NCBI GenBank assembly: GCA_041396845.1
Contig: JAWKXU010000002.1
Span: forward strand, 558,001-622,000
Length of the DNA: 64,000 nucleotides
DNA from: JAWKXU01 sp020446465
GTDB taxonomy: Bacteria; Pseudomonadota; Alphaproteobacteria; Sphingomonadales; Sphingomonadaceae
Direction: 5' to 3'
The notes beneath the pieces were generated by a model that was not told the DNA's origin, made no database searches, and saw only the letters and a list, made by a program, of their open reading frames with translations. The stretch's first letter is position 1. Each line of letters starts with the position of its first letter. The position numbers were made by a program, and so were the translations under genes. Shown here one piece after another: positions 35,974 through 45,401 of this stretch.

Positions 35974-36873
35974 ATGGCACTGACACATCTCCAGAGGCTC
36001 GAAGCCGAGAGCATCCACATCATGCGCGAAGTCGTCGCGGAGGCTGAAAAGCCGGTCATGCTCTATTCGGTCGGCAAGGATTCGGCTGTGATGCTGCATC
36101 TTGCCAAAAAGGCATTCTACCCTGCACCGCCGCCCTTCCCGTTGCTGCATGTCGATACGACATGGAAGTTCCGCGATATGTATGCCCTGCGTGACAAGGC
36201 CGCGCGCGATGCGGGCATGGACCTGCTGGTTTACCAGAACCCCGAGGCGGTTGAAAAAGGCATAAACCCTTTCGATCATGGCCCACTCCACACCGACATG
36301 TGGAAGACCGAAGGGTTGAAACAGGCGCTCGATAAATATGGCTTTGATGCGGCCTTTGGCGGTGCCCGGCGGGACGAGGAAAAAAGCCGCGCGAAAGAGC
36401 GCATCTTTTCCTTCCGCAGCGCCAACCACGGCTGGGACCCGAAGAACCAGCGCCCCGAACTGTGGAAGCTCTACAACGCCCGTAAGGCGAAGGGCGAAAG
36501 CATCCGCGTGTTCCCGCTGTCCAACTGGACCGAGCTTGATATCTGGCAATATATCCACCTCGAAAACATCGAGATCGTGCCGCTCTATTTTTCCAAACCG
36601 CGCCCCACGGTGGAACGCGACGGTTTGTTGCTGATGGTGGATGATGACCGCTTCCCGCTGGCCGAAGGGGAAGAGCCAGTCATGCGCTCGATCCGTTTCC
36701 GCACGCTGGGCTGTTACCCGCTGACGGGGGCAGTGGAGAGCGAAGCGGCGACATTACCCGAAGTGATTCAGGAAATGTTGCTCACCACCACATCGGAACG
36801 GCAAGGCCGCGCGATTGACAAGGACGCAGGCGGCGCCGGCATGGAAAAGAAAAAGCAGGAGGGATATTTCTGA
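35974..36873 (+). CDS. cysD: Sulfate adenylyltransferase subunit 2
   Basis: The 299-residue CysD, a PAPS-reductase-like ATP pyrophosphatase, makes adenosine phosphosulfate from ATP and sulfate with CysN. The P-loop-like YSVGKDSAVMLHLA lies at about residues 30-43, with GGARRDEEKSRAKER further on. The upstream 12 in-frame codons are Pro-rich and rejected. Its stop overlaps the cysNC ATG (TGATG). Confidence 0.97.
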   Translation: MALTHLQRLEAESIHIMREVVAEAEKPVMLYSVGKDSAVMLHLAKKAFYPAPPPFPLLHVDTTWKFRDMYALRDKAARDAGMDLLVYQNPEAVEKGINPFDHGPLHTDMWKTEGLKQALDKYGFDAAFGGARRDEEKSRAKERIFSFRSANHGWDPKNQRPELWKLYNARKAKGESIRVFPLSNWTELDIWQYIHLENIEIVPLYFSKPRPTVERDGLLLMVDDDRFPLAEGEEPVMRSIRFRTLGCYPLTGAVESEAATLPEVIQEMLLTTTSERQGRAIDKDAGGAGMEKKKQEGYF

Positions 36874-38804
36874 TGACCGACCTGCACAGCGATAACGTTT
36901 ACCAGACCGATGCCCTTATTGCCGAGGACATCGACAAGTATCTTGAAACGCACCAGCACAAGACCATGCTGCGTTTTATCACGTGCGGCAGCGTGGACGA
37001 CGGCAAGTCCACCCTGATCGGCAGGCTGCTCTATGACAGCAAGATGATCTTTGAAGATCAGCTGGCTGCCCTTGAAAGCGACAGCAAGAAGGTCGGCACG
37101 CAAGGTCAGAACCTCGATTTCGCGCTGTTGGTGGATGGTCTTGCTGCAGAACGCGAACAAGGCATCACCATCGACGTTGCCTATCGCTTTTTCGCCACCG
37201 AAAAGCGCAAGTTCATCGTGGCCGATACGCCGGGGCATGAACAATATACCCGCAACATGGTGACAGGCGCATCGACTGCCGACCTCGCCGTCATCCTGAT
37301 CGACGCGCGCAAGGGCGTCCTGACCCAGACCCGGCGGCACAGTTTTCTCGCGCACCTTGTCGGCATCCGCCACATTGTTCTGGCGGTGAACAAGATGGAT
37401 CTGGTCGGTTACGATCAGGCCACATTCGACGCGATTGTCGCGGATTACGCAGCCTTTGCCGAAAAGATCGGCATCAAAACCTTTACCGCCATTCCGATTT
37501 CGGGCCTCGCCGGGGATAATATCGCCAGCAAGAGCGCGGCAACACCATGGTATGACGGCCCGACCCTGATCGAACATCTCGAAACTGTCGATCTTGGGCT
37601 GGACGAACGCGCGGGCAAGACTTTCGCCATGCCGGTGCAATGGGTGAATCGGCCAAACCTCGATTTCCGGGGTTTTGCAGGACAGATCGCATCGGGCACT
37701 GTGCGCCCTGGCGATGCCATCCGCGTTATCCCGTCGGGCAAGACCAGCAAGGTTGCGCGCATTGTCACTTTCGATGGCGACCTGACTGAAGCCGTTGCAG
37801 GGCAGTCCATCACCCTGACGCTGGAGGACGAGATTGACTGTTCACGCGGGCAAGTCATCTGCGCGGCAGATGCCCCCGTCGAAGCGGCCGACCAGTTTCA
37901 GGCGACAATCGTCTGGATGGCCGAGGAAGAAATGATCCCCGGCCGCAACTACCTGATGAAAATCGGCACGCAGACAGTCTCTGCCGCCGTGCACCACCCA
38001 AAGCATCGCGTGGATGTCAATTCGCTGGAACAACTGGCCGCCAAGACGCTTGGCCTCAACGATATCGGCGTGTGCGAACTGGCAACGGACAAGCGCATCC
38101 CGTTTGAATCCTATGACGAGAACAAGGATCTGGGCGGTTTCATCCTGATCGACCGCCTGACCAACGCGACGGTAGCCGCAGGCACGCTGCACTTTGCCTT
38201 GCGCCGGGCGCAGAACGTCCACTGGCAGGCCATTGATGTCAGCCGTCAGGCCCATGCCACGATCAAGAACCAGCGCCCCTGCGTGCTGTGGTTCACCGGG
38301 CTTTCCGGCTCTGGCAAGTCAACGATTGCCAATCTGGTTGAAAAGCGGCTCCACGCCGAAGGCAAGCACACGTTCCTGCTCGATGGGGACAATGTGCGCC
38401 ACGGTCTTAACAAGGATCTCGGTTTTACCGAGGCAGACCGCGTCGAAAATATCCGCCGCGTTGGCGAAGTCGCCCGGCTGATGACTGATGCCGGTCTGAT
38501 CGTGCTGACGGCCTTCATCAGCCCGTTCCGGGCCGAGCGCCAGCTTGCCCGCAGCATGATGGAAGATGGCGAATTCATCGAGGTTTTCGTCAAGACACCG
38601 CTCGACGTTGCTGAACAGCGCGATGTTAAAGGGCTTTATAAAAAGGCCCGAAGCGGTGAACTCAAGAACTTCACGGGGATCGACAGCCCTTACGAAGAAC
38701 CGCAGAATGCCGAAATCGTGATCGACACAACCCGTATTTCTGCCGAAGACGCGGCAGAACAGATTGTCGAACAAATCCTTGGCACATGGGCGCCCCAAAT
38801 ATGA
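36873..38804 (+). CDS. cysNC: Fused sulfate adenylyltransferase subunit 1 / APS kinase
   Basis: The 643-residue protein joins an EF-Tu-like GTPase (CysN; G1 GSVDDGKS at residues 39-46, DTPGHEQYTRNM, NKMDLVGY) to a C-terminal APS kinase (CysC; GLSGSGKST near residue 478, then DGDNVRHGLNKDLGF and FVKTPLDVAEQRD). Together with CysD it turns sulfate into PAPS. The fusion is common in alphaproteobacteria. Confidence 0.97.
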   Translation: MTDLHSDNVYQTDALIAEDIDKYLETHQHKTMLRFITCGSVDDGKSTLIGRLLYDSKMIFEDQLAALESDSKKVGTQGQNLDFALLVDGLAAEREQGITIDVAYRFFATEKRKFIVADTPGHEQYTRNMVTGASTADLAVILIDARKGVLTQTRRHSFLAHLVGIRHIVLAVNKMDLVGYDQATFDAIVADYAAFAEKIGIKTFTAIPISGLAGDNIASKSAATPWYDGPTLIEHLETVDLGLDERAGKTFAMPVQWVNRPNLDFRGFAGQIASGTVRPGDAIRVIPSGKTSKVARIVTFDGDLTEAVAGQSITLTLEDEIDCSRGQVICAADAPVEAADQFQATIVWMAEEEMIPGRNYLMKIGTQTVSAAVHHPKHRVDVNSLEQLAAKTLGLNDIGVCELATDKRIPFESYDENKDLGGFILIDRLTNATVAAGTLHFALRRAQNVHWQAIDVSRQAHATIKNQRPCVLWFTGLSGSGKSTIANLVEKRLHAEGKHTFLLDGDNVRHGLNKDLGFTEADRVENIRRVGEVARLMTDAGLIVLTAFISPFRAERQLARSMMEDGEFIEVFVKTPLDVAEQRDVKGLYKKARSGELKNFTGIDSPYEEPQNAEIVIDTTRISAEDAAEQIVEQILGTWAPQI

Positions 38805-39538
38805 CCGATGCGGAACTCGCTGCCAAAGTCGCATTTGCAGCGGGCCGGATTCTGCTCGACGTGCGCCAGGCCGGTGTGCTGGACGGCAAGGCGCTGGGCA
38901 AGGCCGGTGACGAAACAGCCAATCGCTTCATTATCGAAGCACTGCGCCATCAGCGCCCTGACGATGGAATCCTGTCCGAAGAGTGCAAGGATACGCCCGA
39001 ACGGCTTGCCAAATCGCGCGTGTGGATTGTCGATCCTGTCGATGGAACACGCGAATATGGCGAAGGTCGCACGGATTGGGCCGTGCATATCGCGCTGTGT
39101 GTCGATGGCGTGGCGACGGTGGGCGCTGTTGCTCTTCCCGGCTTGACCGAGGTCTGCCGCAGCGATGTGCCGCGCTGCCTTGCCCCTGCGGGCGCGCCGC
39201 TGCGTATGGTGGTCAGCCGCACACGCCCTGCCGCAGAAGCCGTCGCTGTGGCTGAGGCTATCGGTGCGGACCTTGTCCCCATGGGCAGCGCAGGCGCCAA
39301 GGCCATGGCCGTGGTGCGCGGCGAGGCGGATATCTACCTCCACTCTGGCGGGCAATATGAATGGGACTCAGCCGCCCCTGTCGCCGTGGCGGCTGCGCAT
39401 GGCCTCCACTGTTCGCGCATTGATGGATCGCCGCTCACATATAACCAGCCTGACACATATATGCCGGACCTGCTGATCTGCCGTGCAGAACTGGCAAACG
39501 AAGTTCTTGCACAGGTCCGCAATCTGTCCGCTGGCTGA
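38801..39538 (+). CDS. cysQ: 3'(2'),5'-bisphosphate nucleotidase
   Basis: The 245-residue IMPase-family phosphatase removes the 3' phosphate of PAP left after PAPS use. Motifs are ILSEECKD, WIVDPVDGTREYGEGR and YEWDSAAPVAVAAAHG. The ATG at 38801 overlaps the cysNC stop (ATGA); another ATG lies five codons upstream. The operon context supports CysQ over a generic inositol phosphatase. Confidence 0.93.
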   Translation: MTDAELAAKVAFAAGRILLDVRQAGVLDGKALGKAGDETANRFIIEALRHQRPDDGILSEECKDTPERLAKSRVWIVDPVDGTREYGEGRTDWAVHIALCVDGVATVGAVALPGLTEVCRSDVPRCLAPAGAPLRMVVSRTRPAAEAVAVAEAIGADLVPMGSAGAKAMAVVRGEADIYLHSGGQYEWDSAAPVAVAAAHGLHCSRIDGSPLTYNQPDTYMPDLLICRAELANEVLAQVRNLSAG

Positions 39539-39565
39539 TCCGGCGAGTCCCCGGCCAGCGCCCGA

Positions 39566-40186
39566 TTACTGCGGAAACATGCGCCGGATTGGATCGCGGT
39601 CATTCAGACCCGCTTCGATCGCGACCCGGATCGCCTCGGCCGTATGCTGCAAACCCATCCGCTTCATCAGGTTGGAGCGGTGAATTTCAACCGTGCGCGG
39701 GCTGATGGAAAGTGATCGACCAATTTCCCGGTTCGGCATTCCGCTTGCGATGCATGAAAGCACCTGCGTTTCACGCCGGCTGAGTTGTTCGACAAGGCCA
39801 CGCGCATGATATTCGCGCCTTTTGCGTGAAACACCGCCGCGCTCATCGTTTTCTGATCGGGCAATTGCCTGTTTCAAATCCTGAAAGGTAAAGGGCAAGG
39901 CCAGAAAGTCGCTCGCCCCATCCTGCACTGCCCGGACGACTTGTGGCGGGGTTGGTCGTCTGGAATAGGCGATAAGCGGCATCCACAAGCCCCTGTCGCG
40001 CATGGAAACCATCGCATCCACGACGGCATCGGGTTCGTCGTGAATCAAGATCGCATCCTCACTCCCCCAGTTTGAGGAGATTTCGGATACCGATTCAAAT
40101 GGCGTTGCCGAAACAGCCATTTTCGAAAGTGCAAAGCACAGTTGGCCACGACGCCGACAATCCGTATCGATCAGTGCGAGGCGCAT
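39566..40186 (-). CDS. LuxR-type response regulator with degenerate receiver
   Basis: The 206-residue protein has an N-terminal receiver-like domain and a C-terminal LuxR HTH (LSRRETQVLSCIASGMPNREIG ... SPRTVEIHRSNL), FixJ/NarL style. In the receiver the usual KP near residue 105 is replaced (DFLALPFT), and the expected phospho-aspartate region reads ILIHDEP, so phosphorylation may be lost. No sensor kinase is adjacent. It ends close to cysQ on the opposite strand and lies five bases from the PilZ gene on the same strand. Confidence 0.85.
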   Translation of the reverse strand: MRLALIDTDCRRRGQLCFALSKMAVSATPFESVSEISSNWGSEDAILIHDEPDAVVDAMVSMRDRGLWMPLIAYSRRPTPPQVVRAVQDGASDFLALPFTFQDLKQAIARSENDERGGVSRKRREYHARGLVEQLSRRETQVLSCIASGMPNREIGRSLSISPRTVEIHRSNLMKRMGLQHTAEAIRVAIEAGLNDRDPIRRMFPQ

Positions 40187-40191
40187 GGCAA

Positions 40192-40848
40192 TCACCCGGC
40201 CCGTCCGTCGCCAGCCGCAGAGCGGTCCGCACCCTTGGTGCGCTGCGCTGCGTGCTGCTGCAACTGGATGACCCATTCGCCCAACTGATCGAACGGGAGG
40301 GGGTTAATGAAGTTAAGCCCGGCCACCCCCGGTTGCGTCCAGCGGACCACGGCCTTTTTCGGCTCCATCCCGTCCAGAAGTATGGTGACTTCGTCAGACG
40401 GGCGCAAATAAGACGTGCGGACCTTCAACCCCTTCTGGGATATGTCCTGTAACTCGGCATAGACCGGGCGACCGTCCACAATGACTTGCGCAGCCGTCGG
40501 AATTTGCAACCGCGGCGCCCGGATAGACTTGCCGCCCTGCGGAAGACCGGCAAGGCCCGCGAGCACCTCCGGCACGTTGATTGACGTGGCGAACTGTATG
40601 CCGATCATCCGGTCCCTCGACCAGGCAACTTTCCCCGCGACCTTGAGGATTTCGTTAAACTGCACACTGACGCGCGTGCCTTCGGCAAAGTGCGTGTAAA
40701 ACTTGCCCATCATCCCTTCGGGCGAAAGGTTTCTGACAAGGCAGAAACCGGCAATGTCGTCAGTTTCGATAAGAACAGGGCGATAGACCGTCGCCGTTCG
40801 CGCATCAGAACGCCGGTCTGCAAATTGCCCTGGCTCACCCTCTTCCAT
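40192..40848 (-). CDS. Tandem PilZ domain protein
   Basis: The 218-residue protein contains two PilZ-like modules. The first starts RRSDARTATVYRPVLI with VRNLSPEGMMGKF, and the second RAPRLQIPTAAQVIV with LQDISQKGLKVRT. PilZ domains bind c-di-GMP through RxxxR and (D/N)xSxxG; the first keeps R-x3-R (RRSDAR) and NLSPEG, the second has DISQKG. It is likely a c-di-GMP effector, cotranscribed with the LuxR gene five bases downstream. Confidence 0.85.
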   Translation of the reverse strand: MEEGEPGQFADRRSDARTATVYRPVLIETDDIAGFCLVRNLSPEGMMGKFYTHFAEGTRVSVQFNEILKVAGKVAWSRDRMIGIQFATSINVPEVLAGLAGLPQGGKSIRAPRLQIPTAAQVIVDGRPVYAELQDISQKGLKVRTSYLRPSDEVTILLDGMEPKKAVVRWTQPGVAGLNFINPLPFDQLGEWVIQLQQHAAQRTKGADRSAAGDGRAG

Positions 40849-40893
40849 GAGCTATCTCCGCCACAGGCTTTCGCTCTTGAGACACCGGCACTG

Positions 40894-40971
40894 TCAGCCC
40901 AGCACCAGGAACAGGACGTTGATGACACTGGCAGCATAGACCGCGCTGATTAACCAGAACTCCCAATACAT
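40894..40971 (-). CDS. Putative 25-residue membrane peptide
   Basis: A very short frame, MYWEFWLISAVYAASVINVL plus FLVLG, is almost entirely one transmembrane helix. The ATG has GGGGAAGAGAAAAGG directly upstream, a strong ribosome site. A longer in-frame start (41142) adds an unstructured N terminus with no ribosome site. It could be a small membrane regulator; no family is recognised. Confidence 0.4.
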   Translation of the reverse strand: MYWEFWLISAVYAASVINVLFLVLG

Positions 40972-41191
40972 CCTTTTCTCTTCCCCGGCATTTGACCTTG
41001 TGCCCATGCCATTCGACATCGCCGGAGTCAATGCCGTGTCCATCACGATCAAGATGTGCCGACGCGCTGCCCCAGCCACCGAACGAACCCGGTTGCGATT
41101 CGGATTCGTTCGATGTGCGATTGCGACCAGAAGTTTTTCCATGCTTTTGCATGACTTCCTGATCTCGCAGAGCCATGCGCCGCGGAAGTGT

Positions 41192-41233
41192 GATACAGTA
41201 TTATGATACCTCTTATTAGCATGATACTGTATC
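41192..41233. promoter_or_regulatory. Inverted-repeat operator candidate upstream of the TPR regulator-like gene
   Basis: GATACAGTAT (41192-41201) and ATACTGTATC (41224-41233) form a perfect 10-bp inverted repeat, with two internal TGATAC direct repeats. It sits in the 484-base gap 40972-41455 between two divergent genes. The rest of the gap is AT-rich in its middle and otherwise featureless. The regulator is unknown. Confidence 0.6.
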
Positions 41234-41455
41234 GCATTATCGAAATTTCAGGTTTTGTAAGGCGCTGAATTGCGTGGTTTATCAATTGAAATCCACACTT
41301 ACGCTCAATGTCGGCATGGTGAGACGGTGGACCCGCGAGTCGCAATGTGTCACCTACCTGCCCGGTCGCAATAAACGTATCATGTCCGGGTCAACCGGAT
41401 GCCTTTTGTATGAACTGGCTTGTTTCGTCATGGCAAAGAACCGGGAGATATAGCC

Positions 41456-43102
41456 TTGCTTGACGACAAAGCGCAGGATGACAGCATAGCCAGAATCCGG
41501 CATGCCGCCGAAAGCGTGCTGGCTGATAGTGTTTTCCAAAGATCGCCGGTTCTCTCCCGCCTGCTGACTTACCTTGTGGACATGACAGCGCAGGGCGCGC
41601 CGTTGAAGTCCTATACGATTGCTGTCGATGCCCTGGGCAAGACTGTCGACGATCTGGACGACCCGGATACTTATGCGCGCGTTGCCGTTGCACGGCTGAG
41701 AAAAGCGCTGACGAGCCATTATGCCGCCCATCCCGCGGATGAAGAAATTTTCATCGATTCCGGCTCCTATATGGTCCAGATCAGGGACGCGCCCGCTAAT
41801 CAAGGGAGGGCGGAACGCGAGGTTACGCCAAGTTCCGGCCTGCCGAGACGGCTGGTGGAGCATCTGCAGCATTTCCGCTGGCGTTATGCAGCAGGGTGCC
41901 TCGTCGTTATCAGCGCTCTCGCCGTGTTCATGCTCCTCGACAAACGACAGGATCAACGCATCTGGACGGCAGACAATTTCCCGACTGTTGCCATCGTTCC
42001 AGAACGCAGCGGCCAGGCAAAAAATCAGGCCGAACAAGATCTCAGCAACTACCGCCTGGCCTTGCGCGACGTGCTGCAAAGTTATTATGGATTCAGGCTG
42101 GTCGATGCGACCAAGTCCGCAACCGACTATGAAATCCGGCTGCAAGTAAACAGGGCGGCAGGCAAGCGCATAGAATCGCTCTCACTTGTTGAAGCGCAGA
42201 GCGAACGGCTCGTCTGGTCCGACCGTTACGAAATCAGCAGTGCACAAAAGATTGAACACGTGGCTATCGCTGCGGCGGCGGAAATCGGTGGCCCCGGTGG
42301 CGCGTTGCACAGTTTTGCCCGTGGCCAGCACATAGAAACGCAAAGCCCATACGGCTGCTGGTTGCGCTTCACCGCGTCAATCCAGACTTACAAGACAATC
42401 GGCGACCACGAACTCCATAATTGCGCGGCGAAGTGGTATGCCGTGGCCGAAGAGCATCCCATAGCCGCATTCCTGCGTAGCTGGACACTAGCCAACGAGG
42501 GGATGGCAAAACTCAATCCCGCATCCCGGCTTGCCAACCTGAATGAAGCACTGGATGTGGTGCACCGGGCTTCAGCGCTCAATCCCGACAGCGCCATGCT
42601 CTATTTGACGGAAATGCGCACCTATTCATTCCTTGGCGATCAGAATCTGGTCCGGCAGTCGGCGATGAATGCGCTCACCAAGGCAGCAGGCAACCGCGTT
42701 GTGAAAGGAATGGCCGCCAGTTGGCTGGTGTTCTGGAACATTCCTGACGGGGCAGACCTTCTCCAGACACTTGAGGATGAGGAAGGCCCTCCCTATCCAT
42801 GGGAATGTGCAGGCCGTTTCGTTGTCGCCATGATGCGGGATGATGTTCCCCAGGCGGGCCGGATGTTGGCTCACCTGAGAACCTACATGTCGGGCCAACC
42901 ATTACTTCTCCTGTTTGAGGCAGCCTATGCCGGGCGCACCGGAAACCGGAAAGAGGCTCAGCAAGCGCTGGACGCCTTGCGTCCGTTTCCAAGGGGGCTT
43001 GCCGTCAGCCCAGAAGACATCATCGAACGTCTGCCTGCCGCCCCCGAAGTGAAAACGGAGCTGGCGCACTGGATATTCTACAAGGGTCCACAAAACGGTT
43101 AG
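41456..43102 (+). CDS. Membrane-anchored regulator-like protein with TPR repeats
   Basis: The 548-residue protein is read from a TTG with GGGAG eight bases upstream; an earlier TTG at 41420 lacks one. The N-terminal ~100 cytoplasmic residues (SVFQRSPVLSRLLTYLVDM ... YARVAVARLRKALTSHYA) resemble winged-helix-type N termini of CadC/adenylate-cyclase-like regulators. One transmembrane helix (about 140-160: YAAGCLVVISALAVFMLL) is followed by a periplasmic alpha/beta and TPR-like region (about 300-520). It is likely a one-component sensor, and its target is unknown. Confidence 0.65.
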   Translation: MLDDKAQDDSIARIRHAAESVLADSVFQRSPVLSRLLTYLVDMTAQGAPLKSYTIAVDALGKTVDDLDDPDTYARVAVARLRKALTSHYAAHPADEEIFIDSGSYMVQIRDAPANQGRAEREVTPSSGLPRRLVEHLQHFRWRYAAGCLVVISALAVFMLLDKRQDQRIWTADNFPTVAIVPERSGQAKNQAEQDLSNYRLALRDVLQSYYGFRLVDATKSATDYEIRLQVNRAAGKRIESLSLVEAQSERLVWSDRYEISSAQKIEHVAIAAAAEIGGPGGALHSFARGQHIETQSPYGCWLRFTASIQTYKTIGDHELHNCAAKWYAVAEEHPIAAFLRSWTLANEGMAKLNPASRLANLNEALDVVHRASALNPDSAMLYLTEMRTYSFLGDQNLVRQSAMNALTKAAGNRVVKGMAASWLVFWNIPDGADLLQTLEDEEGPPYPWECAGRFVVAMMRDDVPQAGRMLAHLRTYMSGQPLLLLFEAAYAGRTGNRKEAQQALDALRPFPRGLAVSPEDIIERLPAAPEVKTELAHWIFYKGPQNG

Positions 43103-43130
43103 GCTACCCGCCATCAAAACTGCGCGTAGG

Positions 43131-44507
43131 TCACACAGTCGGGTGGCCATGCGGAATAGTCAGCTCCACGCGAAGGCCAGGGGCATTGTCCTGAAAATCA
43201 AGCGTGCCGTGGTGGTGGGCGACAATCGCGGCAACGAGGCTGAGACCAAGACCTTCGCCCGGTAAGGCCTGCGCGTCCTCGCCCCTGAAGAACCGTTCGG
43301 CCAGCCGTTCATTCTCACCCGGACGCAAACCGCACCCTGAATCCGACACCACGATTGCCGCCGCATCCGTCCGGTTCTCGATCCGCAATTCGATCACACC
43401 CCCGGCAGGCGTGTGTTTCAAGGCATTGTCTAGCAGGTTCGATATCACCTGAAACAACAGATCAGGGTCTGCCCGTGCGGTAACATCCGGCTCCATGTCA
43501 AGGCGAAGCGCAACGCCCTTTGCTTCGGCAGCAGGCGCATAAAGTTCACAGGCATCGACACCAATGATCGAAAGGTCCACGTTACAAAAGTTGTCATCGT
43601 GTCGCCGCCCTTCGATGCGGGCGATACGCAGCAACGCGTTGAAAATCGATTCCAGCCGGCTCGCTTCATCCAGCGCGCCCGCGATGCTGGAACGCAGCGC
43701 AGGATCATCTCCGGAATTTTTATCCAGCGTTTCCAGTTTGACCTTGAGCCTTGCAAGCGGTGTTCGCAGTTCATGGGCAACATCATCGGAAACCCGGCGC
43801 ACCGATTCAAACAACTGCTGATTGCGCGCCAGCATCAGGTTGAGCGTATTCGCCAGCCGGTCAAAATCATCGCCCTTGCCCGCAATGGCAACCCTGCCCC
43901 CCAGATCGCCCGCCATGACCTGACGCGCCGTGGTGGAGATGGAACGGAGCCGCCGTCCGATTGTCCGGCTCATGAACAAGCCGCCAGACAGGCCAAATGC
44001 GAGCGTCAGGCCCAAAACCCACGGTAACAAGGTAACAAGCGTTTCATCCAGATCCTCGACATCCTCTGCATCGCGTCCGACAATCAGGCGCGCCCCGTCG
44101 GGAAGCACACCGGCGCGGGACAATGCGCTGAAATCCTGCTCGTCGCCTTCTGTGTAAACGTCCGCCTCGATCGAGAACCAGCCGCTGATCGGCTGTGACG
44201 GCCAGCTTGGCAGGTTGCCCGAAATGAGGTCACCTTCGGGGGAAATGTAGGCATGAAATGCCCGCCGCGGACCGGCAATCCTGATCCGTTTTTCAAGAGC
44301 GGCGACAAGCGCCTTGCCACCATGCGTTATATAAGTCTGCGAAAGCGTGCCATATTCAGCATTGACTTCATCGCGGATCTGATCGAGCGGCCGCGAAATC
44401 GCCACCCAGTAATAGACGGCCGACAGCAGCAGCATCGACAGGCTCAAAAGCGCGGCATAGGAAATGGCCAGACGAAACGACAGCGTTCGCCAGAATTGCC
44501 GCATCAT
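43131..44507 (-). CDS. Sensor histidine kinase
   Basis: The 458-residue kinase has two transmembrane helices (about residues 12-36 and 160-180) flanking a periplasmic sensor, a HAMP domain, DHp H-box VAHELRTPL, and an HATPase with N box NLLDNALKHTP, DSGCGL and GEGLGLSLVAAIV. It pairs with the OmpR-type regulator, whose stop overlaps its start by four bases. The stimulus is unknown. Confidence 0.94.
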   Translation of the reverse strand: MMRQFWRTLSFRLAISYAALLSLSMLLLSAVYYWVAISRPLDQIRDEVNAEYGTLSQTYITHGGKALVAALEKRIRIAGPRRAFHAYISPEGDLISGNLPSWPSQPISGWFSIEADVYTEGDEQDFSALSRAGVLPDGARLIVGRDAEDVEDLDETLVTLLPWVLGLTLAFGLSGGLFMSRTIGRRLRSISTTARQVMAGDLGGRVAIAGKGDDFDRLANTLNLMLARNQQLFESVRRVSDDVAHELRTPLARLKVKLETLDKNSGDDPALRSSIAGALDEASRLESIFNALLRIARIEGRRHDDNFCNVDLSIIGVDACELYAPAAEAKGVALRLDMEPDVTARADPDLLFQVISNLLDNALKHTPAGGVIELRIENRTDAAAIVVSDSGCGLRPGENERLAERFFRGEDAQALPGEGLGLSLVAAIVAHHHGTLDFQDNAPGLRVELTIPHGHPTV

Positions 44508-45178
44508 GCGCGCAAAACATAACCCGTGCCGCGCACGGTGTGAATTAGTGGCGCAGCACTGTCGCGGTCGATTTTCTGGCGCAAGTTACTGATATGCTGG
44601 TCAATGATGTTGGTTTGAGGGTCGAAGTTATAATCCCATACCTGTTCAAGCAACATGGCTCGCGTAACCACCCGGCCTGCATTGCGGGCAAGGCATGACA
44701 GAATGCGAAACTCGCGCGTGGTCAGTTCGATGCGGGCCGCGTCCCGTGTCACGCTATGCCCGGCAAAGTCGATAACCAGATCGGCAACGCGAATTTCGCT
44801 GGACGTTTCCGGTGCTGCCACGCGCCGTCTGCCGAGCGCCTCGACCCGTGCAAGCAGTTCTGAGAACGCAAAAGGTTTGGCCAGATAATCATCGCCCCCG
44901 GCGCGCAATCCCTTGACCCTTTCATCCACCTCGCCAAGCGCGCTGAGCAAAAGCACCGGCGTATCGCTATCGACAGCGCGAAGGGCGCCCAGAATCTTGA
45001 GTCCGTCCACACCCGGCAACATCCGGTCGAGAATGATGACGTCATATTGTTCCGATGCAACGCGCACCAGCCCATCCCGGCCATCGCTGCATCGTTCAAC
45101 GACGTGGCCGGACTGGCCCAGCCCGCTCGCGATGTGCCGCGCAAGATCGTCATCATCCTCGACAAGCAGGATATGCAT
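44504..45178 (-). CDS. OmpR-family response regulator
   Basis: The 224-residue regulator has receiver phospho-acceptor Asp51 (ILDRMLPG), acidic pair EDDDD at 7-11, and the conserved lysine in YLAKPF, then a winged-helix DNA-binding domain (LTTREFRILSCLARNAGRVV ... HISNLRQKID). It is the first gene of the two-component operon, with the kinase translationally coupled. Confidence 0.95.
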   Translation of the reverse strand: MHILLVEDDDDLARHIASGLGQSGHVVERCSDGRDGLVRVASEQYDVIILDRMLPGVDGLKILGALRAVDSDTPVLLLSALGEVDERVKGLRAGGDDYLAKPFAFSELLARVEALGRRRVAAPETSSEIRVADLVIDFAGHSVTRDAARIELTTREFRILSCLARNAGRVVTRAMLLEQVWDYNFDPQTNIIDQHISNLRQKIDRDSAAPLIHTVRGTGYVLRA

Positions 45179-45401
45179 AAATCCGAAGGCCTTCTGTCAA
45201 CGGCGCGTGCGACACCACGCGGCAGACACTAGCCGGTAGCGGCAGTGCGGATCAATGGCGGGAACGCGGCGAACCGTTCCCACGAACATGGGCAAATTCT
45301 CATAAAGCCTCCATTCGGCCCTGAAGCCAGCGCGCAAACGATGCCCGCATGGCCTGCCCGTTCGCTCTTTGCCGCCCGTTTTTGCGGCTTTGGATGCTGC
45401 C

